A DNA stretch of 42,746 nt from Rhodobacteraceae bacterium SB2. GTDB lineage: Bacteria > Pseudomonadota > Alphaproteobacteria > Rhodobacterales > Rhodobacteraceae. A program made the position numbers and the translations under genes. Positions 15,156-23,086 of the stretch are shown piece by piece. Each line of letters begins with the position of its first letter. The stretch's first letter is position 1. The DNA is taken from contig LGRT01000015.1 in assembly GCA_001642945.1 (NCBI GenBank), forward strand, positions 1-42,746. Direction: 5' to 3'. Under the pieces are notes generated by a model. That model did not search any database, had not been told where the DNA came from, and saw nothing but the letters and a program-made list of their open reading frames with translations.

Positions 15156-15942
15156 AAATATTGATGAAGACCTTCAAAACCTTGAAAAACCAATAGCCGT
15201 TTCTATCGATAATATTTCAAAAAATTATGGAAATGTTGAGGCTCTGAAGGATATGTCCTTAAAATTCCCAAAGGGGGAATTGACCTCACTTTTGGGTCCT
15301 TCGGGATGCGGTAAAACAACCTTATTGAAAATCATTGCGGGATTGCTTGAGCCTAGCTCTGGAACTGTAACGGTGAATGACAAGCGCGTCACCGGCCCAG
15401 GCACAGACCGCGCATTTGTATTTCAAGATTTTGCGCTGATGCCTTGGGCGTCTGTTTTGAAAAATGTCTCATTCGGGCTTGAAATGCGGGGTGTCGATAA
15501 AACTGAACGCGAAGGAATTGCTCAAAATTACATCAAAGAAGTGGGTCTACAGGGTTTTGAACATAGTTTCCCGCATGAATTATCTGGCGGTATGCGTCAA
15601 AGGGTCGGATTGGCGCGCGCGTTGGCTGTAGATGCAGATGTGCTATTGATGGATGAGCCGTTTTCAGCCGTTGATGAGCAAACCCGCCGCAAGTTTCAAG
15701 AAGACTTGTTGCAGCTCGTTGAAAGCAAAAACAAAACATTTATTTTCGTAACGCATTCCATCGAAGAAGCAGTTTATGTATCAGACCAAATTGCTATTTT
15801 ATTGCCTCGCCCAAGCCGCGTGTCTGAAATTATTAGACCGTCAAATTTTCGGGCAAAAGGGGTAGATGCAATACGACGAGACTCTGAATATCTTGATATC
15901 GTTGATGATATTTGGACGTCTTTACGCAGTTACGTTGAATAG
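15142..15942 (+). CDS. ABC transporter ATPase (SsuB/TauB-like)
   Basis: A 266-residue cytoplasmic ATPase. Walker A GPSGCGKTT near residue 54, Q-loop FQDFALMPW, signature LSGGMRQRVGLARAL near 150, Walker B VLLMDEPFSAVD, and switch His in FVTHSIEEA are all intact. The VFQDFALMPWASVLKN stretch is typical of the NitT/TauT subgroup. I start at ATG 15142 with AAGGAAA upstream, although a GTG two codons earlier is in frame. It sits between the two permeases and overlaps the first. Confidence 0.94.
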   Translation: MSQIKNIDEDLQNLEKPIAVSIDNISKNYGNVEALKDMSLKFPKGELTSLLGPSGCGKTTLLKIIAGLLEPSSGTVTVNDKRVTGPGTDRAFVFQDFALMPWASVLKNVSFGLEMRGVDKTEREGIAQNYIKEVGLQGFEHSFPHELSGGMRQRVGLARALAVDADVLLMDEPFSAVDEQTRRKFQEDLLQLVESKNKTFIFVTHSIEEAVYVSDQIAILLPRPSRVSEIIRPSNFRAKGVDAIRRDSEYLDIVDDIWTSLRSYVE

Positions 15943-15953
15943 GAAGGCAGCGC

Positions 15954-16706
15954 ATGCATTTATTTGGATATCGCTTACCGGGTATGTCATCCCTGCTTTT
16001 ATGGGGTGCTCTCTGGGAATTTATTGGGCAGGCTAAGGTTACGTTTTTTATTCCTCCATTAAGCAAGGTTTTGTCTACGCTTTACGAAGTTTTGGGGACA
16101 GTGGCCTTTCAAAATGCACTTAAAGAAACAGCTTATGCATTTTGTTCTGGAGTGTTTTACGCCGTGGTGATCGGAATAGTTGTTGGAATATTAATGGGTA
16201 AGAACCGCCTGATTGATGAGTTATTACTCCCTTGGGTAAACGTATTCCTTAGTGCCCCCCTTACGGCTTTAGTGCCCGTGTTCATGGTACTTTTTGGGTT
16301 TGGTATGAAGTCTATCATTATCACCACGTCTCTTTTTGCTGTTTGGATTATTATCTTAAATACCCGCGCTGGTGTAAGACAGATCAACCGCTCTCTGGTA
16401 GAAATGGCGACAAGCTTTGGCGCCACGCCCTTGAAAGCATTTACAAAAATATATTTTTGGGCCGCGTTGCCGGAAATTTTAGGAGGCGTCCGGATCGGTA
16501 TTATAAGGGCAGTAAAGGGCGTGATTATAGGCCAATTACTTATTTCTATTGTTGGTTTTGGTGCTCTATTTGAACTCTATTCCGCAAATTTTCTGATGAG
16601 TCACTTTTGGGCAGTTTTGATTGTTTTGTTTGCTCTCGCTTTTTCAATTTCAGAGTTTTTGGCTTATTTAGAGCGGCGTGTAAGTTATTACGCCGCAAAG
16701 CGGTAA
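15954..16706 (+). CDS. ABC transporter permease (SsuC/TauC-like), second
   Basis: A 250-residue membrane protein with about six hydrophobic segments and an EAA loop LVEMATSFGATPLKAF then IYFWAALPEILGGVRIG (near residues 140-170). It is clearly homologous to the first permease but diverged. AGGAAGG lies just before the ATG and only 11 bases separate it from the ATPase stop. It completes the transporter: a frameshifted receptor, two permeases and one ATPase. No terminator is evident after it. Confidence 0.9.
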   Translation: MHLFGYRLPGMSSLLLWGALWEFIGQAKVTFFIPPLSKVLSTLYEVLGTVAFQNALKETAYAFCSGVFYAVVIGIVVGILMGKNRLIDELLLPWVNVFLSAPLTALVPVFMVLFGFGMKSIIITTSLFAVWIIILNTRAGVRQINRSLVEMATSFGATPLKAFTKIYFWAALPEILGGVRIGIIRAVKGVIIGQLLISIVGFGALFELYSANFLMSHFWAVLIVLFALAFSISEFLAYLERRVSYYAAKR

Positions 16707-17144
16707 ATCGGCAATCTGCTTAAAACCTTTATGCAATTTCAAAATTTAAGGGTTATTTTTTTGTTTCGCCTGCGAAAAATTTTATCGGTGCTCCCTGCCT
16801 GCGCGCGTTGTTAAGGATGAGTAGAGTCAGCCCAAAGGTTTTGGCTTATTTGAAAAGCATGCAGAGTCGCAGCGTGATTGAGGCTATTACATGGTTAGGT
16901 TTTCCTATGTAGTGGCAATTAGGAACCCGCCGCATTTTTGTGGAATGAAATACATTTTTTTTCAAATATCTGCGCGGCAGTGACCAGCCTCATACCGCCA
17001 AGCAGGGTTTCGATATTCCGGGCTCAGTAAACCTATGCGTGCTTGTCTAGGCCTAGCTAGGCCTCATTTCTTCAATCTGCCATCAGCTTCTGAAAATGGG
17101 TAAGCGTCCGCTCAGATTGTTTTACGCGCTTATATTCAAGCCTT
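16707..17144. other. Intergenic stretch between convergent ABC operons
   Basis: About 440 bases between two convergent transporter operons. Apart from a perfect 16-base palindrome (17049-17064) I see no gene, hairpin terminator or repeat. It should contain the ends of both transcripts. Confidence 0.5.
17049..17064. repeat. Perfect 16-base palindrome
   Basis: AGGCCTAGCTAGGCCT equals its own reverse complement and contains two AGGCCT and central CTAG elements. It lies about 80 bases after the end of the minus-strand polyamine-type operon. With no loop it is more likely a protein-binding or methylation target than an RNA hairpin; function unknown. Confidence 0.4.
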
Positions 17145-18014
17145 TTAATGTTGATCTTTATTATTTCCCAAGAGCTGAACGATGATCAGCAAGCCGGATG
17201 AAATGATAATCAAGATGGTCGAGATCGCGGCGATTGTCGGATCGATTTGATCGCGTAAGGCTAAGAACATGCTCCTCGTAATGGTTGAATTATCTCCACC
17301 GGCGACGAAGAGGGAAATAATGATTTCGTCAAAAGAGGTTAAAAACGCGATTAAAGATGCAGAGATAATGGAGAATTTAATCTGTGGCAGTGTAATTTCG
17401 CGAAACGCGCGGAACCGGCCAGCTCCCAAAGATCGGGCTACTTTTTCTTGGTTCATATCGTAATTTTTCAAGGCTGAAAAAACGATAATTAAAACCAGCG
17501 GCAACGCCACCAAGGAATGGCCGATAACCAATCCTAGAACGCTTCCGACCAATTTAAATTGTACGAAAAAGTAAAACAGCCCAATTGCAACCAATATAAT
17601 TGGAACCATCATCGGTGAAATAAAAATCGGGAACAGTATTTTGCTGGTTCTCGAACTGCTATTGACCAGCCCATAAGCGGCCATTGTGCCGATAGGGACC
17701 GCCACAAAAATTGTAAGAACAGCGACTTTGATGGAGGTCCATGTTGCCGCCATCCAATCGTTAAAGCCGTTTTCAACCTTCCAGGAGAAAAAGTAATTTT
17801 CATACCATCTGAGTGACCATTCCTGAGGCGGAAACTCTAGATATTGACTGGCTGAGAAGGACATGGGGATCACAACTAGGGATGGCACAATCAACAGAAA
17901 TAGAGTGATAAAAGAGAAAATATAAAGCCAGAGCCGGTTTTTAAGCCGGATTTGGGTTTCGGACACATTCTTGTTCAAAAAACTCATAACGTTATTTGTT
18001 CCCGAATTGGTCAA
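17145..18014 (-). CDS. potC: Polyamine-type ABC transporter permease, PotC-like
   Basis: A 289-residue inner-membrane permease with about six hydrophobic segments; the N-terminal 30 residues are polar. The region VVIPMSFSASQYLEFPP followed by WSLRWYENYF is the hallmark of PotC/PotI proteins, and the EAA loop KVARSLGAGRFRAFREITLP is intact. The start overlaps the end of the PotB-like gene by 23 bases. Symbol marks the family (spermidine/putrescine or opine-type uptake); actual substrate is inferred from the operon. Confidence 0.88.
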   Translation of the reverse strand: MTNSGTNNVMSFLNKNVSETQIRLKNRLWLYIFSFITLFLLIVPSLVVIPMSFSASQYLEFPPQEWSLRWYENYFFSWKVENGFNDWMAATWTSIKVAVLTIFVAVPIGTMAAYGLVNSSSRTSKILFPIFISPMMVPIILVAIGLFYFFVQFKLVGSVLGLVIGHSLVALPLVLIIVFSALKNYDMNQEKVARSLGAGRFRAFREITLPQIKFSIISASLIAFLTSFDEIIISLFVAGGDNSTITRSMFLALRDQIDPTIAAISTILIIISSGLLIIVQLLGNNKDQH

Positions 18015-18876
18015 GCGATACGAGTTTTGAAGCGATATAAAGAATGATTGCGGTCACAACCAGCAAGACCACGCCTAACGCGCTTGCAGCCCCCCAACTA
18101 AAATAAAGCTCGATGTTGCTCGAAATTTTCATTGCAGCCATGATCACTCTGCCACCACCCAAAATGGCAGGGGTCACGTAAAACCCGAGGCACAAAACGA
18201 AAACAATCAATAAGCCAGCAAATAGGCCGGGCAGGGAGAGTGGAAAAAAGACAGTCCAAAAGGCGCGGGTTGGTGTGGCGCCGAGACTAGACGCTGCTTT
18301 CAAACAGTCTTTATCAATCGCGCGCATATTTGCGTAAAGCGGCAAGATCAAAAATGGCAGCATAATATGAACCATGCCGATCAATGTACCCGTTGTATTA
18401 TGCACGATCTTAATCGGCTCGCTGATCAAACCCAAATCCAATGCGATATTGTTTAGCAACCCCTTTTTTTGCAACAGCACTAACCACGCATAGGTGCGCA
18501 CCAACAGGCTGGTCCAAAACGGAATTAACACGCCCACCATGCAGATATTTGCCCATTTTCGCGAGAGTTGGGACATGAAATAGGCCAAGGGATAGCCGAT
18601 AAGCGTACAGATGATCGTCGTTAGAATGCTAATTTTAAAGGTTGTTATGAAAATCCGCATATAGGAGCGGCTGGTGATCATCCGCTCATAATTTTCAAAA
18701 GAAAACGTGCCATCCCTGCCGATAAATGAGAGATAAAACAACCAGCCGACCGGAATAACGATCAGAAAAGCAACCATCAACAAATAGGGTAGAGTGAGGC
18801 CCAAGAAGGTGAGGTTTTCCCGCGCGGCCAGTTTTTTCAGCCCGTCTTGATTGAGGTGATCAGAGGTTGAAGACAT
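17992..18876 (-). CDS. potB: Polyamine-type ABC transporter permease, PotB-like
   Basis: A 294-residue membrane protein with about six hydrophobic segments. It shows LIVIPVGWLFYLSF near the start, the periplasmic LVRTYAWLVLLQKKGLLN characteristic of PotB/PotH, and an EAA loop KAASSLGATPTRAFWTVFFP. It starts four bases after the ATPase stop and overlaps the PotC-like gene, so the three are one transcription unit. It forms the translocation channel with the PotC-like protein. Confidence 0.9.
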   Translation of the reverse strand: MSSTSDHLNQDGLKKLAARENLTFLGLTLPYLLMVAFLIVIPVGWLFYLSFIGRDGTFSFENYERMITSRSYMRIFITTFKISILTTIICTLIGYPLAYFMSQLSRKWANICMVGVLIPFWTSLLVRTYAWLVLLQKKGLLNNIALDLGLISEPIKIVHNTTGTLIGMVHIMLPFLILPLYANMRAIDKDCLKAASSLGATPTRAFWTVFFPLSLPGLFAGLLIVFVLCLGFYVTPAILGGGRVIMAAMKISSNIELYFSWGAASALGVVLLVVTAIILYIASKLVSLDQFGNK

Positions 18877-18880
18877 CGCG

Positions 18881-19957
18881 TTAACTCACCAAGTAGCTGT
18901 CAGCTACTTTGAGGCCAATGGTTACAGTTTCTCCGACAGCGGGCAACGCCTCCTGTGTGATGCTTCCGTTGGGAACTCTGACCCGTAAAGTTTGTTCTTC
19001 GCCTTCCAAAGGCGCCAATTTAACAACCAGTAATTGGCTTTCCCCCTGGAAAATTGAGTCTAATAAGACACCGGAAAAGTAATTCACGCCCTCTTGTTTG
19101 TCGGTGGCCACAAACGTTTTTTCTGGGCGTACCACCAAGAGGAATTTGCCATCCTGTGCAGGGGGGCTGGATGTTTTTATTGTTTCGGGGCCAAAGCTGA
19201 TTTGCGACTTGTTAACGCTGACAGGCAAAAGGCTCGATTCTCCGATAAAATCAGCAATGAAAGCATTGCTTGGATTTTTATAAATCTCATTGGGTGTGCC
19301 CAGTTGCATCAGTTTTCCGTCGTTGATCACCGTGATCCTATCCGACATTGTCAGAGCTTCTTTTTGATCATGGGTGACATAGACAGTTGTCATATTCAGC
19401 GCATCATGCAGCTGGCGCAATTCGATTTGCATCTCTTCACGCAGTTTTTTATCCAAGGCAGATAAGGGCTCATCCATCAAAAGAATTTTAGGCTTGAACA
19501 CAATCGCACGTGCCAGTGCAACGCGCTGTCTTTGTCCGCCTGATAACTCATGCACTCCGCGATGGCCCAAACCATCCAGTTTCACGGTGCTAAGAGCTTC
19601 TTTAACGCTTTCTTGCGTTTCTGCTTTGCTCACGCCTCTTAATTTTTGTGGATACCCAACATTTTGTTCAACGCTCATATGTGGAAATAACGCATAGTTT
19701 TGGAAAACCATACCGATGCCCCGCAAATGCGGAGGTTTCAAAATAACCTCTTCATTTCCGAATTTTACGCTGCCACAATCTGGATTTGTAAAGCCTGCAA
19801 GAACCATCAGCAAAGTGGTTTTACCAGAACCTGACGGCCCGAGAAGTGTCATGAATTCACCCGATGTTATCTCGAGGCTTATATCATTCAGAGCATGGAA
19901 TTGATCGTATGATTTTGAAACATTTTTAATCGATATATTAAGTGATGTATTTTTCAT
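18881..19957 (-). CDS. potA: Polyamine-type ABC transporter ATPase, PotA-like
   Basis: A 358-residue ATPase: Walker A GPSGSGKTT near residue 39, Q-loop VFQNYALFPHMSV, signature LSGGQRQRVALARA, Walker B ILLMDEPLSALD, switch THDQKEA, then a C-terminal TOBE/regulatory domain (about residues 270-358). I prefer ATG 19957 to the upstream ATG at 20005, because the extra 16 residues would be encoded by a hairpin (19981-20009) that sits between this gene and the binding-protein gene. The length fits PotA-type ATPases. Confidence 0.92.
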   Translation of the reverse strand: MKNTSLNISIKNVSKSYDQFHALNDISLEITSGEFMTLLGPSGSGKTTLLMVLAGFTNPDCGSVKFGNEEVILKPPHLRGIGMVFQNYALFPHMSVEQNVGYPQKLRGVSKAETQESVKEALSTVKLDGLGHRGVHELSGGQRQRVALARAIVFKPKILLMDEPLSALDKKLREEMQIELRQLHDALNMTTVYVTHDQKEALTMSDRITVINDGKLMQLGTPNEIYKNPSNAFIADFIGESSLLPVSVNKSQISFGPETIKTSSPPAQDGKFLLVVRPEKTFVATDKQEGVNYFSGVLLDSIFQGESQLLVVKLAPLEGEEQTLRVRVPNGSITQEALPAVGETVTIGLKVADSYLVS

Positions 19958-19980
19958 GTCAGGGTAAATTTCCGATTCTT

Positions 19981-20009
19981 GGGCTTGGAAAGCATGGCTC
20001 TCCAAGCCC
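19981..20009 (-). promoter_or_regulatory. Hairpin between binding protein and ATPase genes
   Basis: GGGCTTGGA (19981-19989) and TCCAAGCCC (20001-20009) form a perfect 9-base stem with an 11-base loop, 29 bases downstream of the PotD-like stop on the minus strand. No T-run follows, so partial termination or protection of the binding-protein mRNA is the likely role. It is the counterpart of hairpins at 8147-8178 and 14341-14371. Confidence 0.5.
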
Positions 20010-20037
20010 TGAACTGTCTGTTATAAAGATATAGAGA

Positions 20038-21093
20038 TTACTCGGTCATCATATCTGTATACATTTCAGCTGCAATTGTGCGCCATTTTGAATACCAATC
20101 GGTTTTCAACGTTAGCTGATATTGTGCGTTATCTGGATGGCTTGGCATTTGTTTTGCGCGTGCCTCATCCATTAGACCCAACTCATAGACTTTACCATTT
20201 GTTGGACCATACGTGATGTATTTTGCAAATTCAGCCATGTATTCTGGCTTCATCGCCTCCGCGATAAACTGCATCGCTAAGTCTTTGTTCTTTGCACCTT
20301 TAGGAATTCCATAACCTTCCCAATCCATGATGCCTGAACGCCAGTCATATGCCACTTTTGCGCCATCAAGCTTTGCAACATCAAAGCGTCCGTTCCAGCC
20401 CGTTGTCATATCAACTTCGCCACCTTTCATTAGCTGGGCATGTTGTGCGCCTGAAGACCACCATACAGCGATATGCGGTTTGATGCTTCTGATCTTATCC
20501 AGTGCACGCTCGATGCCGGCTTCGCTGTCCAGCACTTCGTAGATTTGATCCATCGGAACGCCATCCGCCAATAGGGCTGTTTCCAATTGCGCATCCACTT
20601 TATTGCGCATGGCGCGGGTCCCAGGGAATTTTTCTACATCGTAAAAATCGGCCCATGTTTTTGGCCCGTTATCGCCATAGGTTTCTGTGTTCCAAGCCGC
20701 TACAACAGAGAAGATATCTGCGCCGGCGCAATAGTCACTATACATTCCGGGCAAATGGTTGCTGACATCGATGACGGAATAGTCAAGTTTTTCTAACACA
20801 CCTTCTGCCGCACCCGAGGCGCAGCTACCAGCACCGCTTGAGAAAATATCAAACTTATCCGCACCTGACTTCACCATCAGCTTAACGTCGGAAATACCAC
20901 CATAGGTGTCTTCTTTGACCGTGATGTCCATGGCCTTTGCTACTGGCTGAAAAATACCAACAGACTGGCCTTTTTGGTAGGCGCCACCCCAAGATACAAT
21001 CCGCAATTCGTCTGCGTAAGCCATTGAACTGGCGATCAATACTCCGGCTGCAGCCAAAGAGCTTGTTGCTTTCATCGCTGGTTTTAAATTCAT
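20038..21093 (-). CDS. potD: Polyamine-type ABC transporter substrate-binding protein, PotD-like
   Basis: A 351-residue periplasmic receptor. The signal peptide ends near residue 27 (SSMAYA, then DELRIVSWGG). Early VSWGGAYQKGQ and later WNTETYGDNGPKTWADFYD, WWSSGAQHAQLMKGGEVDMTTGWNGR (quoted in part) match the PotD/SBP_bac_8-type group, with Trp and Asp residues that line polyamine-binding pockets. GGGAGG precedes the start. It lies 109 bases after the FAD oxidase gene and before the hairpin and ATPase gene. Putrescine, spermidine or an opine-like amine are possible ligands. Confidence 0.9.
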   Translation of the reverse strand: MNLKPAMKATSSLAAAGVLIASSMAYADELRIVSWGGAYQKGQSVGIFQPVAKAMDITVKEDTYGGISDVKLMVKSGADKFDIFSSGAGSCASGAAEGVLEKLDYSVIDVSNHLPGMYSDYCAGADIFSVVAAWNTETYGDNGPKTWADFYDVEKFPGTRAMRNKVDAQLETALLADGVPMDQIYEVLDSEAGIERALDKIRSIKPHIAVWWSSGAQHAQLMKGGEVDMTTGWNGRFDVAKLDGAKVAYDWRSGIMDWEGYGIPKGAKNKDLAMQFIAEAMKPEYMAEFAKYITYGPTNGKVYELGLMDEARAKQMPSHPDNAQYQLTLKTDWYSKWRTIAAEMYTDMMTE

Positions 21094-21202
21094 TTTTTAC
21101 CTCCCTTGATTTTGCTTATAATTCAACAGTAGCCAGAAAGTTTGTTAACGCAACAAGAGTCTTATTTCGCGCGTCTCAATTTACATTTTTTTGATGTGTC
21201 CT

Positions 21203-22498
21203 TTACCGCGTCGACATTTGCATTTGGTCACGCCAGCGATACCAAGATACGATGGCAGGTAAAAACCAAGGCCGACCAGTATAGGCGGGCCGCGTTGGAA
21301 ATGGCAGATCGTCAAAAGCCGTTTTGCCCTGCGGCAACCCCAACAGTTTTTGCCCCAAACGCATACCCAGGTAACTGGCCATCGAAACACCCGAGCCGCA
21401 ATAGCCCATCGCGTAATAAATGCCTTGATGGCATCCGATATGAGCCAGTTCATCAAATGTATAAGCCACTGTGCCCATCCAGGAATGTGAAATTTTTGTC
21501 TCTTTTAATTCAGGGAAGATGCGGCACATATCATTATGTAGTTTTGGGCCGCTGGCCGAAGGATCGGTTTCCCGCGCTGAAACGCGGCCACCGAATAAGA
21601 TGCGTGTTTTATCTGGAGAGGGACGATAATAATACACAACTTTGCACGTGTCGCTGATAATTCGATTGGTTGGAAAAAGTTTTTCCATCAACTCTGGCTG
21701 CAGCGGTTCGGTGGCAATTATGTAGCTGCCAATTGGGATAACACGCCGTTGGAGCCAGGGCGTCAAATTGCCCGTGTAGCCATTGGTTGCAACAACTACG
21801 TCCTTACAAGTCACTTGGCCCTGCGTTGTCTGTATTTCAAAGCCCGCGCTCGTTTTGTTAATTCTTTCAGCGCGGCACTGCCCTACCACATGCGCTCCTG
21901 CCTCCAGGGCCAATTGTAGCAAGCCATGGTGATATTTGGCTGGATGAACAGAGGCATGGCGGGGATAGACCACGCCACCATGGTAGAGATCGCTGCCCAA
22001 CTCTTTTTTTTGGTCAGCTTTGGGGATAATCTCGACAGCGATGTTTTCAAATTTGGAGAGCGCCTCGGCATCTTTCGCGAGCGTTTGAAAATGGGCTTCT
22101 GAATGCGCTGCATGAAACCTGCCGCAGCGTTCAAACGCGCAGTCGATTTTTTCGCCAGTGATAAAGTCTTCAATCCAATCTAGAGCAGTTTCGCCTTCTT
22201 GGCGAATGGCGGTTGCCCGTCGTGTACCAAATTTGCGGGCCAGCTTGGCTTGGGAGGGTTTTATACTGGTGCTGATTTGTCCACCATTACGGGTACTGCA
22301 CCCAAAACCAGGGGCCCCAGAATCAATGATCATGACTTTTCTGCCACCTCGCAATATTTGAATTGCCGCGTGCAGCCCCGTATAGCCAGAGCCCACAACC
22401 AAGACGTCAACATCTGGAATAATTGTTTGGCTGTTTCCGGACAGCGCCGGCTGCCCGTCTAGCCAGTAGGAAGTGTTTTTCCAGTCTTTTGCCCACAT
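21203..22498 (-). CDS. FAD-dependent oxidase, gamma-glutamylputrescine oxidase-like (PuuB family)
   Basis: A 431-residue DAO-family flavoenzyme. The N-terminus (WAKDWKNTSYWLDGQP) resembles the SYW start of PuuB and related amine oxidases. The FAD Rossmann motif VVGSGYTGLHAAIQ is near residue 36, GCSTRNGGQIS near 67 is the flavin-contact segment of this group, and the C-terminal GYCGSGVSMASYLG closes the FAD site. It is the promoter-proximal gene of the polyamine-type operon, so it probably oxidises the imported amine or its glutamyl conjugate. No glutamylputrescine synthetase is in the window, so substrate is inferred. Confidence 0.85.
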   Translation of the reverse strand: MWAKDWKNTSYWLDGQPALSGNSQTIIPDVDVLVVGSGYTGLHAAIQILRGGRKVMIIDSGAPGFGCSTRNGGQISTSIKPSQAKLARKFGTRRATAIRQEGETALDWIEDFITGEKIDCAFERCGRFHAAHSEAHFQTLAKDAEALSKFENIAVEIIPKADQKKELGSDLYHGGVVYPRHASVHPAKYHHGLLQLALEAGAHVVGQCRAERINKTSAGFEIQTTQGQVTCKDVVVATNGYTGNLTPWLQRRVIPIGSYIIATEPLQPELMEKLFPTNRIISDTCKVVYYYRPSPDKTRILFGGRVSARETDPSASGPKLHNDMCRIFPELKETKISHSWMGTVAYTFDELAHIGCHQGIYYAMGYCGSGVSMASYLGMRLGQKLLGLPQGKTAFDDLPFPTRPAYTGRPWFLPAIVSWYRWRDQMQMSTR

Positions 22499-23083
22499 TG
22501 ATTTTTTCCTCTGACAAGACGCTTAAACCGCACTGGGCTATCTTGATGGAGATTTCTTATTTCGCAATCAAAGATTAACGGCATCGGATAAAAAAATAGT
22601 AAGTTGTTCTTTACAACGCCCCTTTCCGAAGGCGATGACCCGAGCGTTTGGAGCTGGGGTGCAAACTGCACAAATTTGTTTATCTTGGCATTATGTATAA
22701 CAGCTATAGGTAAAATCAGGCCAAATTTTGATTGTTTAAATCAAAGCAAAGGTAAGCCGATGGCACCGGTGTTTAGCCCATCAAAGGGGGGTAACGAATT
22801 TAACCGGCGCTGTTTTGTGACGCAGGCCGCTCTTTTAGGACGTAAATCCGCTTAAGTTCGTACAACCAATTAGATATTTTGCGCTGCGTTGCGCTTTCAG
22901 ATCATGGGTTTACTTCAGCCAGAACATCCCGCATCGGTTTGCAAAGCCCAGATGGTTTGGCTGCGATAGGTTGACAAACTGCGTTACGTTCCTATCCACA
23001 GGCAGAGGTCAGTATCATGGGGTATCAGTGCACTGAATAAAGCTGTCAAAAATGAATATTTGTATAATCGAATGAAAGTTCGA
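22499..23083. other. Intergenic stretch upstream of the polyamine-type operon
   Basis: About 585 bases between the start of the FAD oxidase gene and the end of the HMG-CoA reductase gene, both minus strand. It should contain the operon promoter. A short plus-strand frame at 22760-22855 resembles a Tat leader. A hairpin at 23065-23086 lies at the reductase stop. No other feature is evident. Confidence 0.5.
22760..22855 (+). pseudogene. Possible remnant of a Tat-exported protein N-terminus
   Basis: A 31-codon frame from ATG 22760, with AAAGGTAA eight bases upstream, ends in EFNRRCFVTQAALLG then a stop. The twin arginine followed by x-F-V-x-Q and a short hydrophobic stretch is what a Tat signal looks like, but no mature protein follows. 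It could be a truncated gene or chance resemblance; low confidence. Confidence 0.2.
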
Positions 23084-23086
23084 TTA
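23065..23086 (-). terminator. AT-rich hairpin at the HMG-CoA reductase stop
   Basis: TAATCGAA (23065-23072) and TTCGATTA (23079-23086) form a perfect 8-base stem with a 6-base loop, overlapping the stop codon at 23084-23086. It is weak and lacks a clear T-run immediately after, so it may only help termination or protect the mRNA end. Confidence 0.35.

Noticed and set aside
20005-20005. ATG 20005 as the start of the PotA-like ATPase
   Set aside because: The added residues are encoded by the hairpin after the binding-protein gene and do not resemble the ATPase N-terminus.
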